DNA of 12,890 bases from an uncultured Collinsella sp. (GCA_902468695.1 CABQZS010000090.1:1-12890), one strand, 5' to 3'; positions 1-6,150 are shown, numbered from the stretch's first letter. Made by a program: numbers and translations. Notes: generated by a model not told the origin, from the sequence alone.

Positions 1-165
1 AACCAGCAGTTTGTGATTCTGCCCAACGAGGACATGGCCCGCATTCGCGAGCATGCCTCGATCGAGTACTGGGAAAAGTACGACGATACCCACACGGTGG
101 TGCGTTTTTGCACCAGCTGGGCCACGACGCAGGAGGACATCGACGCGTTGGCGGCTGTCCTGTAG
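1..165 (+). CDS. Low-specificity threonine aldolase-like PLP enzyme, C-terminal end (partial)
   Basis: This is the last 54 codons of a gene that begins outside the window; it ends with TAG at 163-165. The visible residues include FVILPN near the start, a YWEKYDD stretch and VVRFCTSWATTQEDIDAL before the stop. This arrangement matches the small C-terminal domain of fold-type I PLP enzymes of the threonine aldolase (beta-eliminating lyase) family, where an RF.TSWATT..D.D.L motif is usual. Such enzymes cleave threonine or allo-threonine to glycine and acetaldehyde in the cytoplasm. The PLP lysine and most of the active site lie outside the window, so a related aminotransferase cannot be excluded. 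A 77-bp gap separates it from the acetyltransferase gene. Confidence 0.7.
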   Translation, partial: NQQFVILPNEDMARIREHASIEYWEKYDDTHTVVRFCTSWATTQEDIDALAAVL

Positions 166-242
166 CCTGATGTAATGACGAGGGGCCGCCTTGCGTCGGG
201 TTTGGCGCAGGATGGCCTTTGCTTTTGGGGGAGAAGGGTTGT

Positions 243-833
243 ATGACCGAGATGTCCGAGCCGACGATTCGCCTGGCGACGCCCGATGATGCGCCGGCGT
301 TGCTTGCCATCTATGAGCCGTATGTGCGCCAGACGGCGATTACCTGCGAATACGAGGTGCCGGGCGTTGAGGAGTTCGCCGGGCGCATCGAGCGTACGCT
401 CAAGCGCTATCCGTATCTGGTGATGGAGCTGGACGGGTGTCCGGTAGGTTATGCCTATGTGAGTCCGCTCAACAGCCGCGAGGCATACGACTGGTCGGTC
501 GAGACGTCGATCTACCTGGCGCGCGACGTGCGCCACGGCGGGCTGGGCCGCAAGCTGCACGATGCGCTCAAGCAATGCCTGATTGCGATGGGCATCACCA
601 ACATGTGCGCGCTCATTGCCGTGCCGCACGACAAGGACGACGAGTATCTGACGCACAACAGTCAGGATTTCCATGCCCATATGGGCTACCGCCTGGTGGG
701 CGCCTTCGATCGCTGCGCCCAAAAGTTCGGCCGCTGGTACGACATGTGCTGGATGGAGCTGGTCCTAGCCGAGCGCACGCCCAACCAGCCCAAGCCAACC
801 TGGTTCCCCGACCTCCCCAAACCTACCATTTAG
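243..833 (+). CDS. GNAT-family N-acetyltransferase, phosphinothricin/MnaT-like
   Basis: This 196-residue protein is a single GNAT domain, and its length is normal for the phosphinothricin acetyltransferase/YncA group. The N-terminal IRLATPDDAPALLAIYEPYV matches beta-1/alpha-1 of that group, and the following TAITCEYEVP fits the usual substrate-side segment. The acetyl-CoA pyrophosphate-binding loop R97-H-G-G-L-G102 fits the R/Q-x-x-G-x-G/A signature, and HAHMGYRLVGAFDRCAQKFG near residues 144-163 is the conserved beta-6/beta-7 part. Family members acetylate amino groups of small molecules such as methionine analogues or phosphinothricin; the substrate here is unknown. I chose the ATG at 243 because GGGGGAG at 227-233 sits nine bases upstream; a TTG at 219 would start ahead of that site. 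The gene converges on the gntR gene at 853, leaving only 19 bp between stops. Confidence 0.85.
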   Translation: MTEMSEPTIRLATPDDAPALLAIYEPYVRQTAITCEYEVPGVEEFAGRIERTLKRYPYLVMELDGCPVGYAYVSPLNSREAYDWSVETSIYLARDVRHGGLGRKLHDALKQCLIAMGITNMCALIAVPHDKDDEYLTHNSQDFHAHMGYRLVGAFDRCAQKFGRWYDMCWMELVLAERTPNQPKPTWFPDLPKPTI

Positions 834-855
834 GGACAGGTTTTTTGGCAGGTTA
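819..855 (-). repeat. AACCTRCC hairpin repeat, copy 1 (inverted orientation)
   Basis: The arms AACCTACCA (820-828) and TGGCAGGTT (846-854) pair over nine positions around a loop containing GGGACAGGTT. Read on the minus strand, the single A.C mismatch becomes a G.U pair and the element matches the copies at 8281 and 10417 (AACCTRCCAAAA, then CTGTCCC, then TTTGGYAGG). It spans the convergent gene ends and overlaps both stop codons, so it may act as a shared 3'-end structure. There is no clean U-tract after the stem. Confidence 0.6.
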
Positions 856-1575
856 GCCGATGGGCTCAGTGTATTTGGCGCGGTCGGTGCGTTGGATGCG
901 CTTGGAGACATGGAGCGGGCGGCCGTCGGTGTCGTAGACGTAGTCGGTGATCAGGATCAGCGCCTGCCCGCGCTCAACGTTGAGCAAAAACGCTTCGTTT
1001 TGCGAGGCATAGCACACCTCAAAGGTCTTATGCCCCTGTGCCGGCGCGCGATGGAATTCCTGGCGCAGCGTGGCGTAGAGCGAACCGTTGATATCGCGGT
1101 CGATGAGTGCCTCGAAGCTTGGCGGCAGATAGGTGGTCTCCAGGCACAGCGGCGCATCGTCCAGATAACGCAGACGGACAAGTTTGACGAGCTTGCTGCC
1201 CACGGCGGCGTCAAAGAACTTAGCTATGCTGCCGGCCGCCTTGGCAAAGCCCGAGTCCACGGTGCGCGTGGTGGGCTTCATGCCCTGGCCTTCGACCTGC
1301 TTGGTATAGCTCGAAAACACCAGGTTGTTTTCGTGGAGCGCGGGCGTGTCGGCCACAAAGGCGCCACGCCCGCGCTCGGTGCGCACCAGGCCCTCATCAA
1401 CGAGCACCTTAAGGGCATGGCGCACGGTGCTGCGCGACAGCCCCGATTCGTCCATGAGCTCCATCTCGGACGGCAGCTTGTCTTCGCGCGCGTAGACGCC
1501 GGCGGCGATGCGGTCACGCAGCATGCCCGCCAAGCGCTCGTATTGGGCCAGTTTCTTTTTAGATGAGACGCCCAT
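853..1575 (-). CDS. GntR-family (HutC/UTRA) transcriptional regulator, divergent from the first deglycase gene
   Basis: This 240-residue regulator has an N-terminal winged helix-turn-helix (about residues 8-75) with the GntR signatures LPSEMEL at 34-40 and SRSTVRHALKVLVDEGL at 47-63, then the wing RTERGRGAFV. Residues about 90-235 form a UTRA ligand-binding domain, as in HutC, FrlR, NagR and TreR, which usually bind phosphorylated sugars or amino-sugar derivatives. The ATG at 1575 is preceded only by a weak AGG. Its upstream region is shared with the SIS-domain gene at 1782 and carries two exact TAACTTGTATGC repeats, one between its own likely -35 and -10. I infer autoregulation and repression of the divergent deglycase gene, relieved by an Amadori-sugar phosphate. 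FrlR-type function is plausible but not shown by the sequence. Confidence 0.9.
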   Translation of the reverse strand: MGVSSKKKLAQYERLAGMLRDRIAAGVYAREDKLPSEMELMDESGLSRSTVRHALKVLVDEGLVRTERGRGAFVADTPALHENNLVFSSYTKQVEGQGMKPTTRTVDSGFAKAAGSIAKFFDAAVGSKLVKLVRLRYLDDAPLCLETTYLPPSFEALIDRDINGSLYATLRQEFHRAPAQGHKTFEVCYASQNEAFLLNVERGQALILITDYVYDTDGRPLHVSKRIQRTDRAKYTEPIG

Positions 1576-1587
1576 ATTGCCAACCTA

Positions 1588-1615
1588 TATCTAACTTGTA
1601 TGCTTAACTAAGCAA
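1588..1615 (-). promoter_or_regulatory. Putative promoter of the first gntR gene
   Basis: On the minus strand TTGCTT (complement of 1610-1615) and TAGATA (complement of 1588-1593) are separated by 16 bp, a workable sigma-70 arrangement about 13 bp upstream of the ATG. The TAACTTGTATGC repeat at 1592-1603 lies between the two boxes and overlaps the -10, as expected for autorepression. The match is moderate and rests on inspection only. Confidence 0.4.
1592..1603 (+). promoter_or_regulatory. Candidate GntR operator, site 1 (TAACTTGTATGC)
   Basis: This 12-base sequence recurs exactly at 1731-1742. It overlaps the likely promoter of the minus-strand gntR gene. A further TGTAT core lies nearby in GCATGTATT at 1617-1625. 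TTGTAT-type half-sites are common in HutC-family operators, and the position suggests self-control by the 853-1575 regulator. Confidence 0.5.
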
Positions 1616-1695
1616 GCATGTATTCAATAAAACAATAAAACCGCTGGTAGCTAGTTATCAAAAACCGCATCAGCAAATTTTCTAAGACAAATATA

Positions 1696-1706
1696 GCATA
1701 CAACTA
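1696..1706 (-). promoter_or_regulatory. Candidate GntR half-site in inverted orientation
   Basis: GCATACAACTA reads TAGTTGTATGC on the minus strand and so shares the TTGTATGC core of the two exact repeats in this gap. With the site at 1731 it could form a spaced inverted pair upstream of the deglycase gene. Confidence 0.35.
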
Positions 1707-1707
1707 G

Positions 1708-1742
1708 TCGACATAACCAAAACATGTATGTAACTTGTATGC
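1708..1742 (+). promoter_or_regulatory. Candidate GntR operator, site 2, with a possible promoter of the first deglycase gene
   Basis: The exact repeat TAACTTGTATGC is at 1731-1742, 39 bp before the ATG at 1782. CATGTATG at 1723-1730 adds another TGTATG core directly in front. A weak promoter can be proposed from TCGACA (1708-1713) and TAACTT (1731-1736) with 17 bp between them; its -10 would lie inside the operator. The operator repeat is clear, whereas the promoter boxes are weak. Confidence 0.45.
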
Positions 1743-1781
1743 CTGTGATGAGCATCAAACGAGAAGAAAGGCTGATGCACG

Positions 1782-2774
1782 ATGACTACTCAGGAACAGG
1801 TTAAGGATGTCGTCTCCCAGGTTTTGGCTGACAAGGCAGACAAGGGCGGCATCAAGCGCGTCGTGTGGATTGGCGCCGGCGGATCCAACGGCGGCAACTA
1901 TCCTGCCCAGTACTTTATGGAGCATGAGGCCACGCAGGTCGTGAGCTCCAGCTACACCAGCAACGAGTTCGTGCACGCAACCCCCGCCTACGTTAACGAG
2001 AACACCCTGGCCGTCGTCGTGTCCATGCGCGGCACCAAGGAGACCATCGTCGCCGCCCAGGTCGCCAAGGACCACGGCGCCAGCACCATCGCCATCTATG
2101 TTGACGAGTCCGGCCTCACCGAGGTCTGCGACTACAAGATCCAGTACGACAGCCTGGCCGTCGACGAGTCCTGCATGGGTCGCACCAACTCCGCCGTCGT
2201 GACCATGATCGCCATGGAGCTCACGCAGCAGACCGAGGGCTATGCCGAGTACGAGACCGCTATGGCCGCCTTCGACCTGGTTGACCCCATCTATCGCAAG
2301 GCCGTCGAGTACACCCGTCCGCTTGCCGCCAAGTGGGCCGAGCAGAACGCCGACAAGCCCTGCATTAACGTCATGGCCCAGGGCCCGCTCTTTGGTGCTG
2401 CCTACGTCTTTAGCATCTGCAACGTGCAGGAGATGCTGCAGATCGACTCCTGCACCATCAACACCTGCGACTTCTTCCATGGCCCCTTCGAGATCCTGGA
2501 CAAGCGCACCTCGCTGTTCCAGCTCATCAGCGTCGGCCGCAGCCGCTGCAACGACGAGCGCGGCATCCGCTTCGTCAACCAGTACGGTGGCGAGCGCGTC
2601 TATCAGCTCGACGCCAAGGAGCTCGGCCTCAACGACATCAAGGACAGCGTGAGCGAGTACTTCAACCACCTGATCTTTGCCCCGATCCTCAACAACGTGT
2701 ACATGCGTGCGCTCTCTGCCGTCACTCACAAGGACTATATGACGCGCCGCTACATGTGGAAGCTTGAGTATTAG
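1782..2774 (+). CDS. SIS-domain sugar-phosphate deglycase, FrlB/FraB/GfrE-F-like (first copy)
   Basis: This 330-residue protein consists of two SIS folds and has the length of FrlB, FraB and GfrE/GfrF deglycases, which split Amadori-product 6-phosphates into a hexose phosphate and the free amino compound. Visible family marks are WIGAGGSNGGNYPAQYF at 29-45, VVVSMRGTKET at 78-88 in the first phosphosugar loop, QQTEGYAEYE at 149-158 and the C-terminal TRRYMWKLEY. E217 (VQEMLQID) and H233 (DFFHGPFE) align by context with the Glu and His known to be catalytic in FraB. It shares these blocks with the protein at 7196-8179 but is clearly diverged, so the two probably handle different glycated substrates, as GfrE and GfrF do. 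The start is supported by AAAGG ten bases upstream. It stands alone behind the divergent gntR and is followed by structured non-coding DNA. Confidence is high for the family and moderate for the reaction; the exact substrate is open. Confidence 0.85.
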   Translation: MTTQEQVKDVVSQVLADKADKGGIKRVVWIGAGGSNGGNYPAQYFMEHEATQVVSSSYTSNEFVHATPAYVNENTLAVVVSMRGTKETIVAAQVAKDHGASTIAIYVDESGLTEVCDYKIQYDSLAVDESCMGRTNSAVVTMIAMELTQQTEGYAEYETAMAAFDLVDPIYRKAVEYTRPLAAKWAEQNADKPCINVMAQGPLFGAAYVFSICNVQEMLQIDSCTINTCDFFHGPFEILDKRTSLFQLISVGRSRCNDERGIRFVNQYGGERVYQLDAKELGLNDIKDSVSEYFNHLIFAPILNNVYMRALSAVTHKDYMTRRYMWKLEY

Positions 2775-2801
2775 TTACGCGGTTTTACCAAACCGCGTAA
2801 C
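2774..2801 (+). repeat. Perfect 12-bp hairpin after the first deglycase gene
   Basis: GTTACGCGGTTT (2774-2785) and AAACCGCGTAAC (2790-2801) are perfect complements around the loop TACC; the first base is the last base of the stop codon. No U-tract follows, so it is not a textbook intrinsic terminator. The hairpin at 11280-11303 occupies the same place ahead of the second structured element, with a different sequence and a similar TAAC loop. Confidence 0.8.
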
Positions 2802-2803
2802 GG

Positions 2804-2921
2804 CTCGACGCTGCGCGGTCCGCATTTGGGCAATCTGACGTTCAACTTCAAGGGCGCGACCAGAAGGTCAGCGCCCTTTCGTTTCACGTCACCTTGCCTC
2901 AAATGCGGCCCGCTCGCTGAC
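2804..2921 (+). ncRNA. Multi-stem structured element, copy A (candidate conserved RNA)
   Basis: After the conserved TCGACGCTGC (2805-2814), an outer stem CCGCATTTG (2820-2828)/CAAATGCGG (2900-2908) continues into GGCAA (2829-2833)/TTGCC (2894-2898), with T2899 bulged. Inside are a stem TGACGT (2836-2841)/ACGTCA (2886-2891) and a long hairpin AAGGGCGC (2850-2857)/GCGCCCTT (2871-2878). That hairpin is capped by GACC/GGTC with loop AGAA (2862-2865) and a bulged A at 2870. TCGCTGAC (2914-2921) ends the element. Copy B at 11308-11424 keeps every loop and bulge while changing the stems by paired substitutions. No tRNA, rRNA or known riboswitch class is recognised. The coding strand of the element is assumed from the flanking genes. 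Confidence 0.7.
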
Positions 2922-2951
2922 TTATGCTCAACCAGTGGTGCCTTAGACGTT

Positions 2952-2987
2952 GGACGTTCTTAAATGACTAGTCATTTAAGAACGTCC
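2952..2987. repeat. Perfect 36-bp palindrome centred on ACTAGT
   Basis: GGACGTTCTTAAATGACT (2952-2969) is followed directly by its exact reverse complement (2970-2987), with no spacer. A degenerate left half of the same sequence lies at 11517-11538. Symmetry on both strands and recurrence suggest a dispersed palindromic repeat; whether it acts as DNA or as a bidirectional RNA hairpin is not visible. Confidence 0.85.
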
Positions 2988-3040
2988 CCAATGAGTATGT
3001 GCTTTTGTGCCGGCACTTGGGGACACTCCTGGGACTCATT
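2984..3040. repeat. REP-like repeat with GTCCCCAA/TTGGGGAC stem
   Basis: GTCCCCAA (2984-2991) pairs with TTGGGGAC (3017-3024), and AATGAGT just inside is matched by ACTCATT further right. The right half, GGCACTTGGGGAC (3012-3024), recurs at 11461-11473 as a near-identical unit. This looks like an interspersed palindromic repeat of the kind mobilised by REP-associated transposases, but no transposase gene is present here. Confidence 0.55.
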
Positions 3041-3062
3041 CCCTCGTTCGCCGATTTGTGTC

Positions 3063-3090
3063 TTGAAAAATGTATATAACGACTATAACG
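3063..3090 (+). promoter_or_regulatory. Promoter region and candidate GntR operator of the EamA gene (operator site a)
   Basis: TGTATATAACGACTATAACG (3071-3090) lies 40 bp upstream of the start codon. Its GTATATAACG core also occurs in the second gntR promoter (minus strand, 10499-10514) and, slightly changed, before the PTS operon (4352-4370). TTGAAA (3063-3068) and TATAAC (3084-3089) could be -35 and -10 boxes with a short 15-bp spacer, which would place the operator over the promoter. Confidence 0.5.
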
Positions 3091-3130
3091 TAGTACGAAA
3101 CATATTGGAAATAATACCGAGGAGGCTGCG

Positions 3131-4213
3131 TTGAAGAAAAGCAATCTGGGCTATGTGCTGGTGCTGGTCGCCGCGCTTATGTGGGGCAGCATCGGAATCT
3201 TTGTAAACGGCATCTCGGCCATGGGCGTTTCGTCCCAGAGCATGGCTGCCTTTCGCTTGTTGGTCGGAGCGCTTGTCTTGGCGCCGGTCCTGATGTTTAT
3301 GGGCTGCCGTCCGGGTGAGGGGTCTACCGTGGCTCAGGGTCCCCTGGCGCTATTCAAGGCAAGCCCCAAAGAGCTCGTCCCCTGCGCACTTGTCGGTATC
3401 GTCGGCTTGGCCGTCGCCAACACCTGCTATTACGAGTGCATGGGCGAGGTGGGCATGTCCACGGCCTCGGTGCTGCTCTACACCTCGCCGGTGTTTGGCG
3501 TCATGCTCGGCCGCGTGCTTTATCGCGAGGACGTGACCCCCAACAAACTCGTCGCCATCGTCTTTAACATTGTGGGTTGCGTGCTCGCGGTGACGAGCGG
3601 CGACCTGTCTGGTTTCCATTTCTCGGCTTGGGGCGTCGCGTCGGGTGTGATCGCCGGACTTTGCGGTGCACTGCTGGCGGTGTTTAGCCGTATGGCTACC
3701 AAGACGCTGCATCCGCTGGCGGTGACGTTTTGGGGCTTTGTCTTTGGCGGATGCTTTATGGCAGTGCTTTCGGCTCCGTGGTCCGATGTAGCCGCGGCAA
3801 TGTCCCCGCAGCTTATTCTGCTGTTCGCAGGCTTTGGCTTTATTCCGACGGCTCTTGCGTACATCTTCTATATGCAGGGCCTTTCGATGGATCTCGAGAC
3901 GTCGAAGGTGCCGGTCGTGGCTTCGTTCGAAACCGTGGCGACCGTTCTGGTCGGTATTGGCATCTACGCCGAGCCCGCCGGCGCGATCAAGGTCCTGGGC
4001 ATCGTGCTGGTGCTCGCGTCCATCCTGATTATGAACACTAACTTCTCCAAGCTGCGCAACAGTGCCTTTGTCGGCCATATCGTTGAGAGCATGACCTTTA
4101 AGCCCAACGCGTGGTGGACGGAGAAATCGCAGGACATGGATCTGTTCCGCGAGCGCACCGGCATCGCGCTGGAGCCCACCGTGCAGGAAAGCCCCTGGTA
4201 CTTCGTGCGATAG
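3131..4213 (+). CDS. EamA/DMT-superfamily transporter (RhaT/YdcZ-like permease)
   Basis: This 360-residue membrane protein has ten predicted transmembrane segments within residues 1-310, arranged as two EamA repeats. The first repeat opens with LVLVAALMWGSIGIFVNGIS, and ANTCYYECMGEVGMSTASVL has the usual form of the repeat end. The second opens near residue 166 with SAWGVASGVIAGLCGALLAV and contains PTALAYIFYMQGL. Relatives export amino acids or metabolites, or import a few sugars. A hydrophilic tail of about 50 residues ending in SPWYFVR is extra for the family. The TTG start is supported by GAGGAGG at 3119-3125, five bases upstream. The gene has its own leader but shares an operator-like motif with the PTS operon, so it may export the released amine (for example lysine) or import a related compound; that role is inference. 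Confidence 0.85.
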   Translation: MKKSNLGYVLVLVAALMWGSIGIFVNGISAMGVSSQSMAAFRLLVGALVLAPVLMFMGCRPGEGSTVAQGPLALFKASPKELVPCALVGIVGLAVANTCYYECMGEVGMSTASVLLYTSPVFGVMLGRVLYREDVTPNKLVAIVFNIVGCVLAVTSGDLSGFHFSAWGVASGVIAGLCGALLAVFSRMATKTLHPLAVTFWGFVFGGCFMAVLSAPWSDVAAAMSPQLILLFAGFGFIPTALAYIFYMQGLSMDLETSKVPVVASFETVATVLVGIGIYAEPAGAIKVLGIVLVLASILIMNTNFSKLRNSAFVGHIVESMTFKPNAWWTEKSQDMDLFRERTGIALEPTVQESPWYFVR

Positions 4214-4351
4214 GGGATGGGCGGAACGCTTGAATGGGCACCGCCTGGCCAGTGTCGATCTGCCCTGCGCCAACGTTTCAAGTACGTTAAACCCGTCAAC
4301 GGTCGATTTTCACCCGCGAGCGGTCTTTATACTAATTAGCAATATCCGCAA

Positions 4352-4391
4352 CGTATAAGACGTTATAATGACCATAACGAAAAGGAGGAGG
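4352..4391 (+). promoter_or_regulatory. PTS operon promoter, candidate GntR operator (site b) and strong RBS
   Basis: A consensus -10 box TATAAT is at 4364-4369; no convincing -35 is seen at the usual spacing. CGTATAAGACG (4352-4362) overlaps it and matches the motif before the EamA and second gntR genes. CGTTAT (4361-4366) and ATAACG (4374-4379) form an inverted pair around the -10. The very strong AAAGGAGGAGG (4381-4391) sits just before the ATG at 4396, so the 5' leader should be very short. Confidence 0.6.
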
Positions 4392-4395
4392 CAAG

Positions 4396-5319
4396 ATGAA
4401 TCAGATCATTCTCGCATCTCATGGCGGCCTGGCCGCAGGCGCCAAAGACACGCTCGAGATGGTTCTCGGCGACGTGTCGAACGTCCACGTCGTGTCGCTT
4501 GCTCGTGACGACAAGGAGCCCATCACCAATAAGGTGGACGCCATGATCGCCACGTTCAACGCGGACGACACCGTCTATGTGTTGACCGATATGCTCGGCA
4601 GCTCGGTCAACAACAGCATGGTCGAGCTTTCCAAGAACGGCACGAAGTTCACGGTTGTCAGCGGTTTCAACATCCCGCTGGCGCTCACGCTCGCTATGAG
4701 CCCCGTCCCCGTCAAGGGTGCCGAGCTCGCAGCCCTCATCAACGAGGCCCGCACCGGTCTGACCAACCCCAACGCACCGGTCGAGGCTGCCGCGGCTCCC
4801 GTCAAGAAGGCCAAGGCGTCCCGTCACAGCTCCGGTCCCGCCAAGATCGTCCTCGCACGTCTTGACTACCGTCTGCTGCACGGCCAGGTCGTCTTTACCT
4901 GGACCACCAAGGTTCAGGCCGAGCGCATCATCGTCGTCGACAACGCCGCCGCCAACGATGACATCAAGAAGGGCGCTCTTAAGCTGGCCAAGCCCCAGGG
5001 CGTGCGCCTGAACGTCTTCACCGTCGAGCGTGCCCTCGCCAAGATGGACAAGCTCAACACCCTCGGCGAGCGCGTCATGTTCGTCTTTGGCAACACTGCC
5101 GAGATGCTGCAGTTCTGCCAGGGCTACAAGCTCGACGCCATCAACCTGGGCGCCACCGCCAACCACGACGGTGCCGATCAGGTCGGCGGCAAGGACAGCT
5201 CCGTCTTCCTCGACGCCACCCAGAAGGCCGACGTCAACCAGCTGCTCGACATGGGCATTAAGCTCTACGTCCAGCAGACCCCTACGTATCAGAGCGTCGA
5301 CATCGACGCCAAGCTGTAA
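4396..5319 (+). CDS. PTS mannose-family EIIA-EIIB fusion, likely for an Amadori compound
   Basis: This 307-residue cytoplasmic phosphotransfer protein of the mannose family joins two domains. Residues 1-125 are EIIA, with the phosphoacceptor H9 in LASHGGLA and the usual TDMLGSSVNN and VVSGFNIPLAL motifs. Residues 127-147 form an Ala/Pro/Lys-rich linker. Residues 148-307 are EIIB, with phosphoacceptor H162 in LDYRLLHGQVV. Phosphate passes from HPr (encoded elsewhere) to H9, to H162, then to the sugar moving through IIC-IID. ManX-type IIAB fusions are well known, whereas the Salmonella gfr system has separate A and B genes. It is the first gene of an operon with IIC (36-bp gap), IID and a deglycase, pointing to fructoselysine, glucoselysine or a similar substrate. 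The family assignment is firm; the substrate is inferred from the neighbours. Confidence 0.93.
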   Translation: MNQIILASHGGLAAGAKDTLEMVLGDVSNVHVVSLARDDKEPITNKVDAMIATFNADDTVYVLTDMLGSSVNNSMVELSKNGTKFTVVSGFNIPLALTLAMSPVPVKGAELAALINEARTGLTNPNAPVEAAAAPVKKAKASRHSSGPAKIVLARLDYRLLHGQVVFTWTTKVQAERIIVVDNAAANDDIKKGALKLAKPQGVRLNVFTVERALAKMDKLNTLGERVMFVFGNTAEMLQFCQGYKLDAINLGATANHDGADQVGGKDSSVFLDATQKADVNQLLDMGIKLYVQQTPTYQSVDIDAKL

Positions 5320-5355
5320 TCAACCAGGCTTTTGCCTGACTGAAAGGAGAAGGGT

Positions 5356-6150
5356 ATGAATACGTTCATCAGTGCGGTGCTCGTCGGCCTCGTCGGCGTG
5401 TTCTGCATGTGGGACTCCCGCCTGCTCGGTCGTCTTAACTTCGAGCAGCCCCTCGTTGGCGCTACGCTCGTCGGTCTGCTGCTGGGCGATGTGCCCACCG
5501 GCCTTGCCGTCGGTGCCGCCGTCGAGCTCGTGTCCATGGGCCTGGTGCAGGTCGGCGCCGCCGTTCCGCCCGATATGGTCCTGGGCGGCATCGTGGCCGC
5601 CGCCTTTGCGTGCCTGACCGATGCTTCCGCCGAGACCGCCATGACGATCGCCATCCCGGTCGCCGTCCTGGGTCAGCTCCTCGGCATCGTGTTCCGTTCC
5701 ATCATCGCCGCCCTCACCCATGTGGCAGATAGCGCGATCGATAACGGAAAGTTCAAGACCGCCTACCGTATGCACATCTGCGCCGGCTCCGGTCTGTACG
5801 CCATCATGTACTTCCTGCCGATCTTCCTCGCCGTCTTTGTTGGCACCGACCTGGTTCAGGCCATCGTCAACATGGTTCCCGAGTGGCTGTCCACCGGTCT
5901 TAACGTTTCGACCAAGATCATGACCGCCTACGGCTTGGCCCTGCTGCTCACCATGATGATCAAGAAGGGTATGACTCCGTTCCTGTTCATCGGTTTCCTG
6001 CTCGCCGCTTACCTCAACCTGTCCGTCATCGCGGTCGCTCTGATCGGTGTGTGCCTGGCTGTCGTCTTCATGGGCTTCAAGTTCAACGGTTCCCATGCAG
6101 CTGCCGGTGTCGATTCCGACTACGATCCGCTCGAAGACGACGAAGACTAA
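5356..6150 (+). CDS. PTS mannose-family EIIC permease
   Basis: This 264-residue integral membrane protein is of normal size for a ManY/GfrC-type EIIC. It opens with SAVLVGLVGVFCMWDSRLLG and carries the family hallmark GLAVGAAVELVSMGLVQVGA near residues 49-68, followed by PPDMVLGGIVAAAFACLTD; further hydrophobic helices run to about residue 245. The C-terminus is a short acidic tail ending in DPLEDDED. Together with IID it forms the membrane channel that binds and moves the sugar while EIIB phosphorylates it. AAAGGAG ends seven bases before the ATG. Its TAA is followed at once by the ribosome-binding site of the next gene, so IIC and IID are surely cotranscribed. Confidence 0.93.
   Translation: MNTFISAVLVGLVGVFCMWDSRLLGRLNFEQPLVGATLVGLLLGDVPTGLAVGAAVELVSMGLVQVGAAVPPDMVLGGIVAAAFACLTDASAETAMTIAIPVAVLGQLLGIVFRSIIAALTHVADSAIDNGKFKTAYRMHICAGSGLYAIMYFLPIFLAVFVGTDLVQAIVNMVPEWLSTGLNVSTKIMTAYGLALLLTMMIKKGMTPFLFIGFLLAAYLNLSVIAVALIGVCLAVVFMGFKFNGSHAAAGVDSDYDPLEDDED

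Noticed and set aside
892..1566. A 224-codon plus-strand frame opposite the first gntR gene
   Set aside because: The minus strand carries a complete HutC-type regulator with LPSE and SRSTVRHAL motifs; the plus-strand translation has no recognisable domain.
1755..2729. A 324-codon open frame on the minus strand opposite the first deglycase gene
   Set aside because: It is an antisense shadow: the protein is a Val/Leu/Gly/Asp/His-rich string without motifs, while the plus strand encodes an intact SIS protein.
2774..2801. Intrinsic terminator of the first deglycase gene
   Set aside because: The hairpin is perfect but no U-tract follows, so I list it only as a hairpin linked to the structured element.
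2834..2890. Possible tRNA or tRNA-like sequence, because GTTCAACTTC resembles a T-loop
   Set aside because: There is no acceptor stem, anticodon arm or CCA in the right geometry, and the covarying copy at 11333-11400 supports a different fold.
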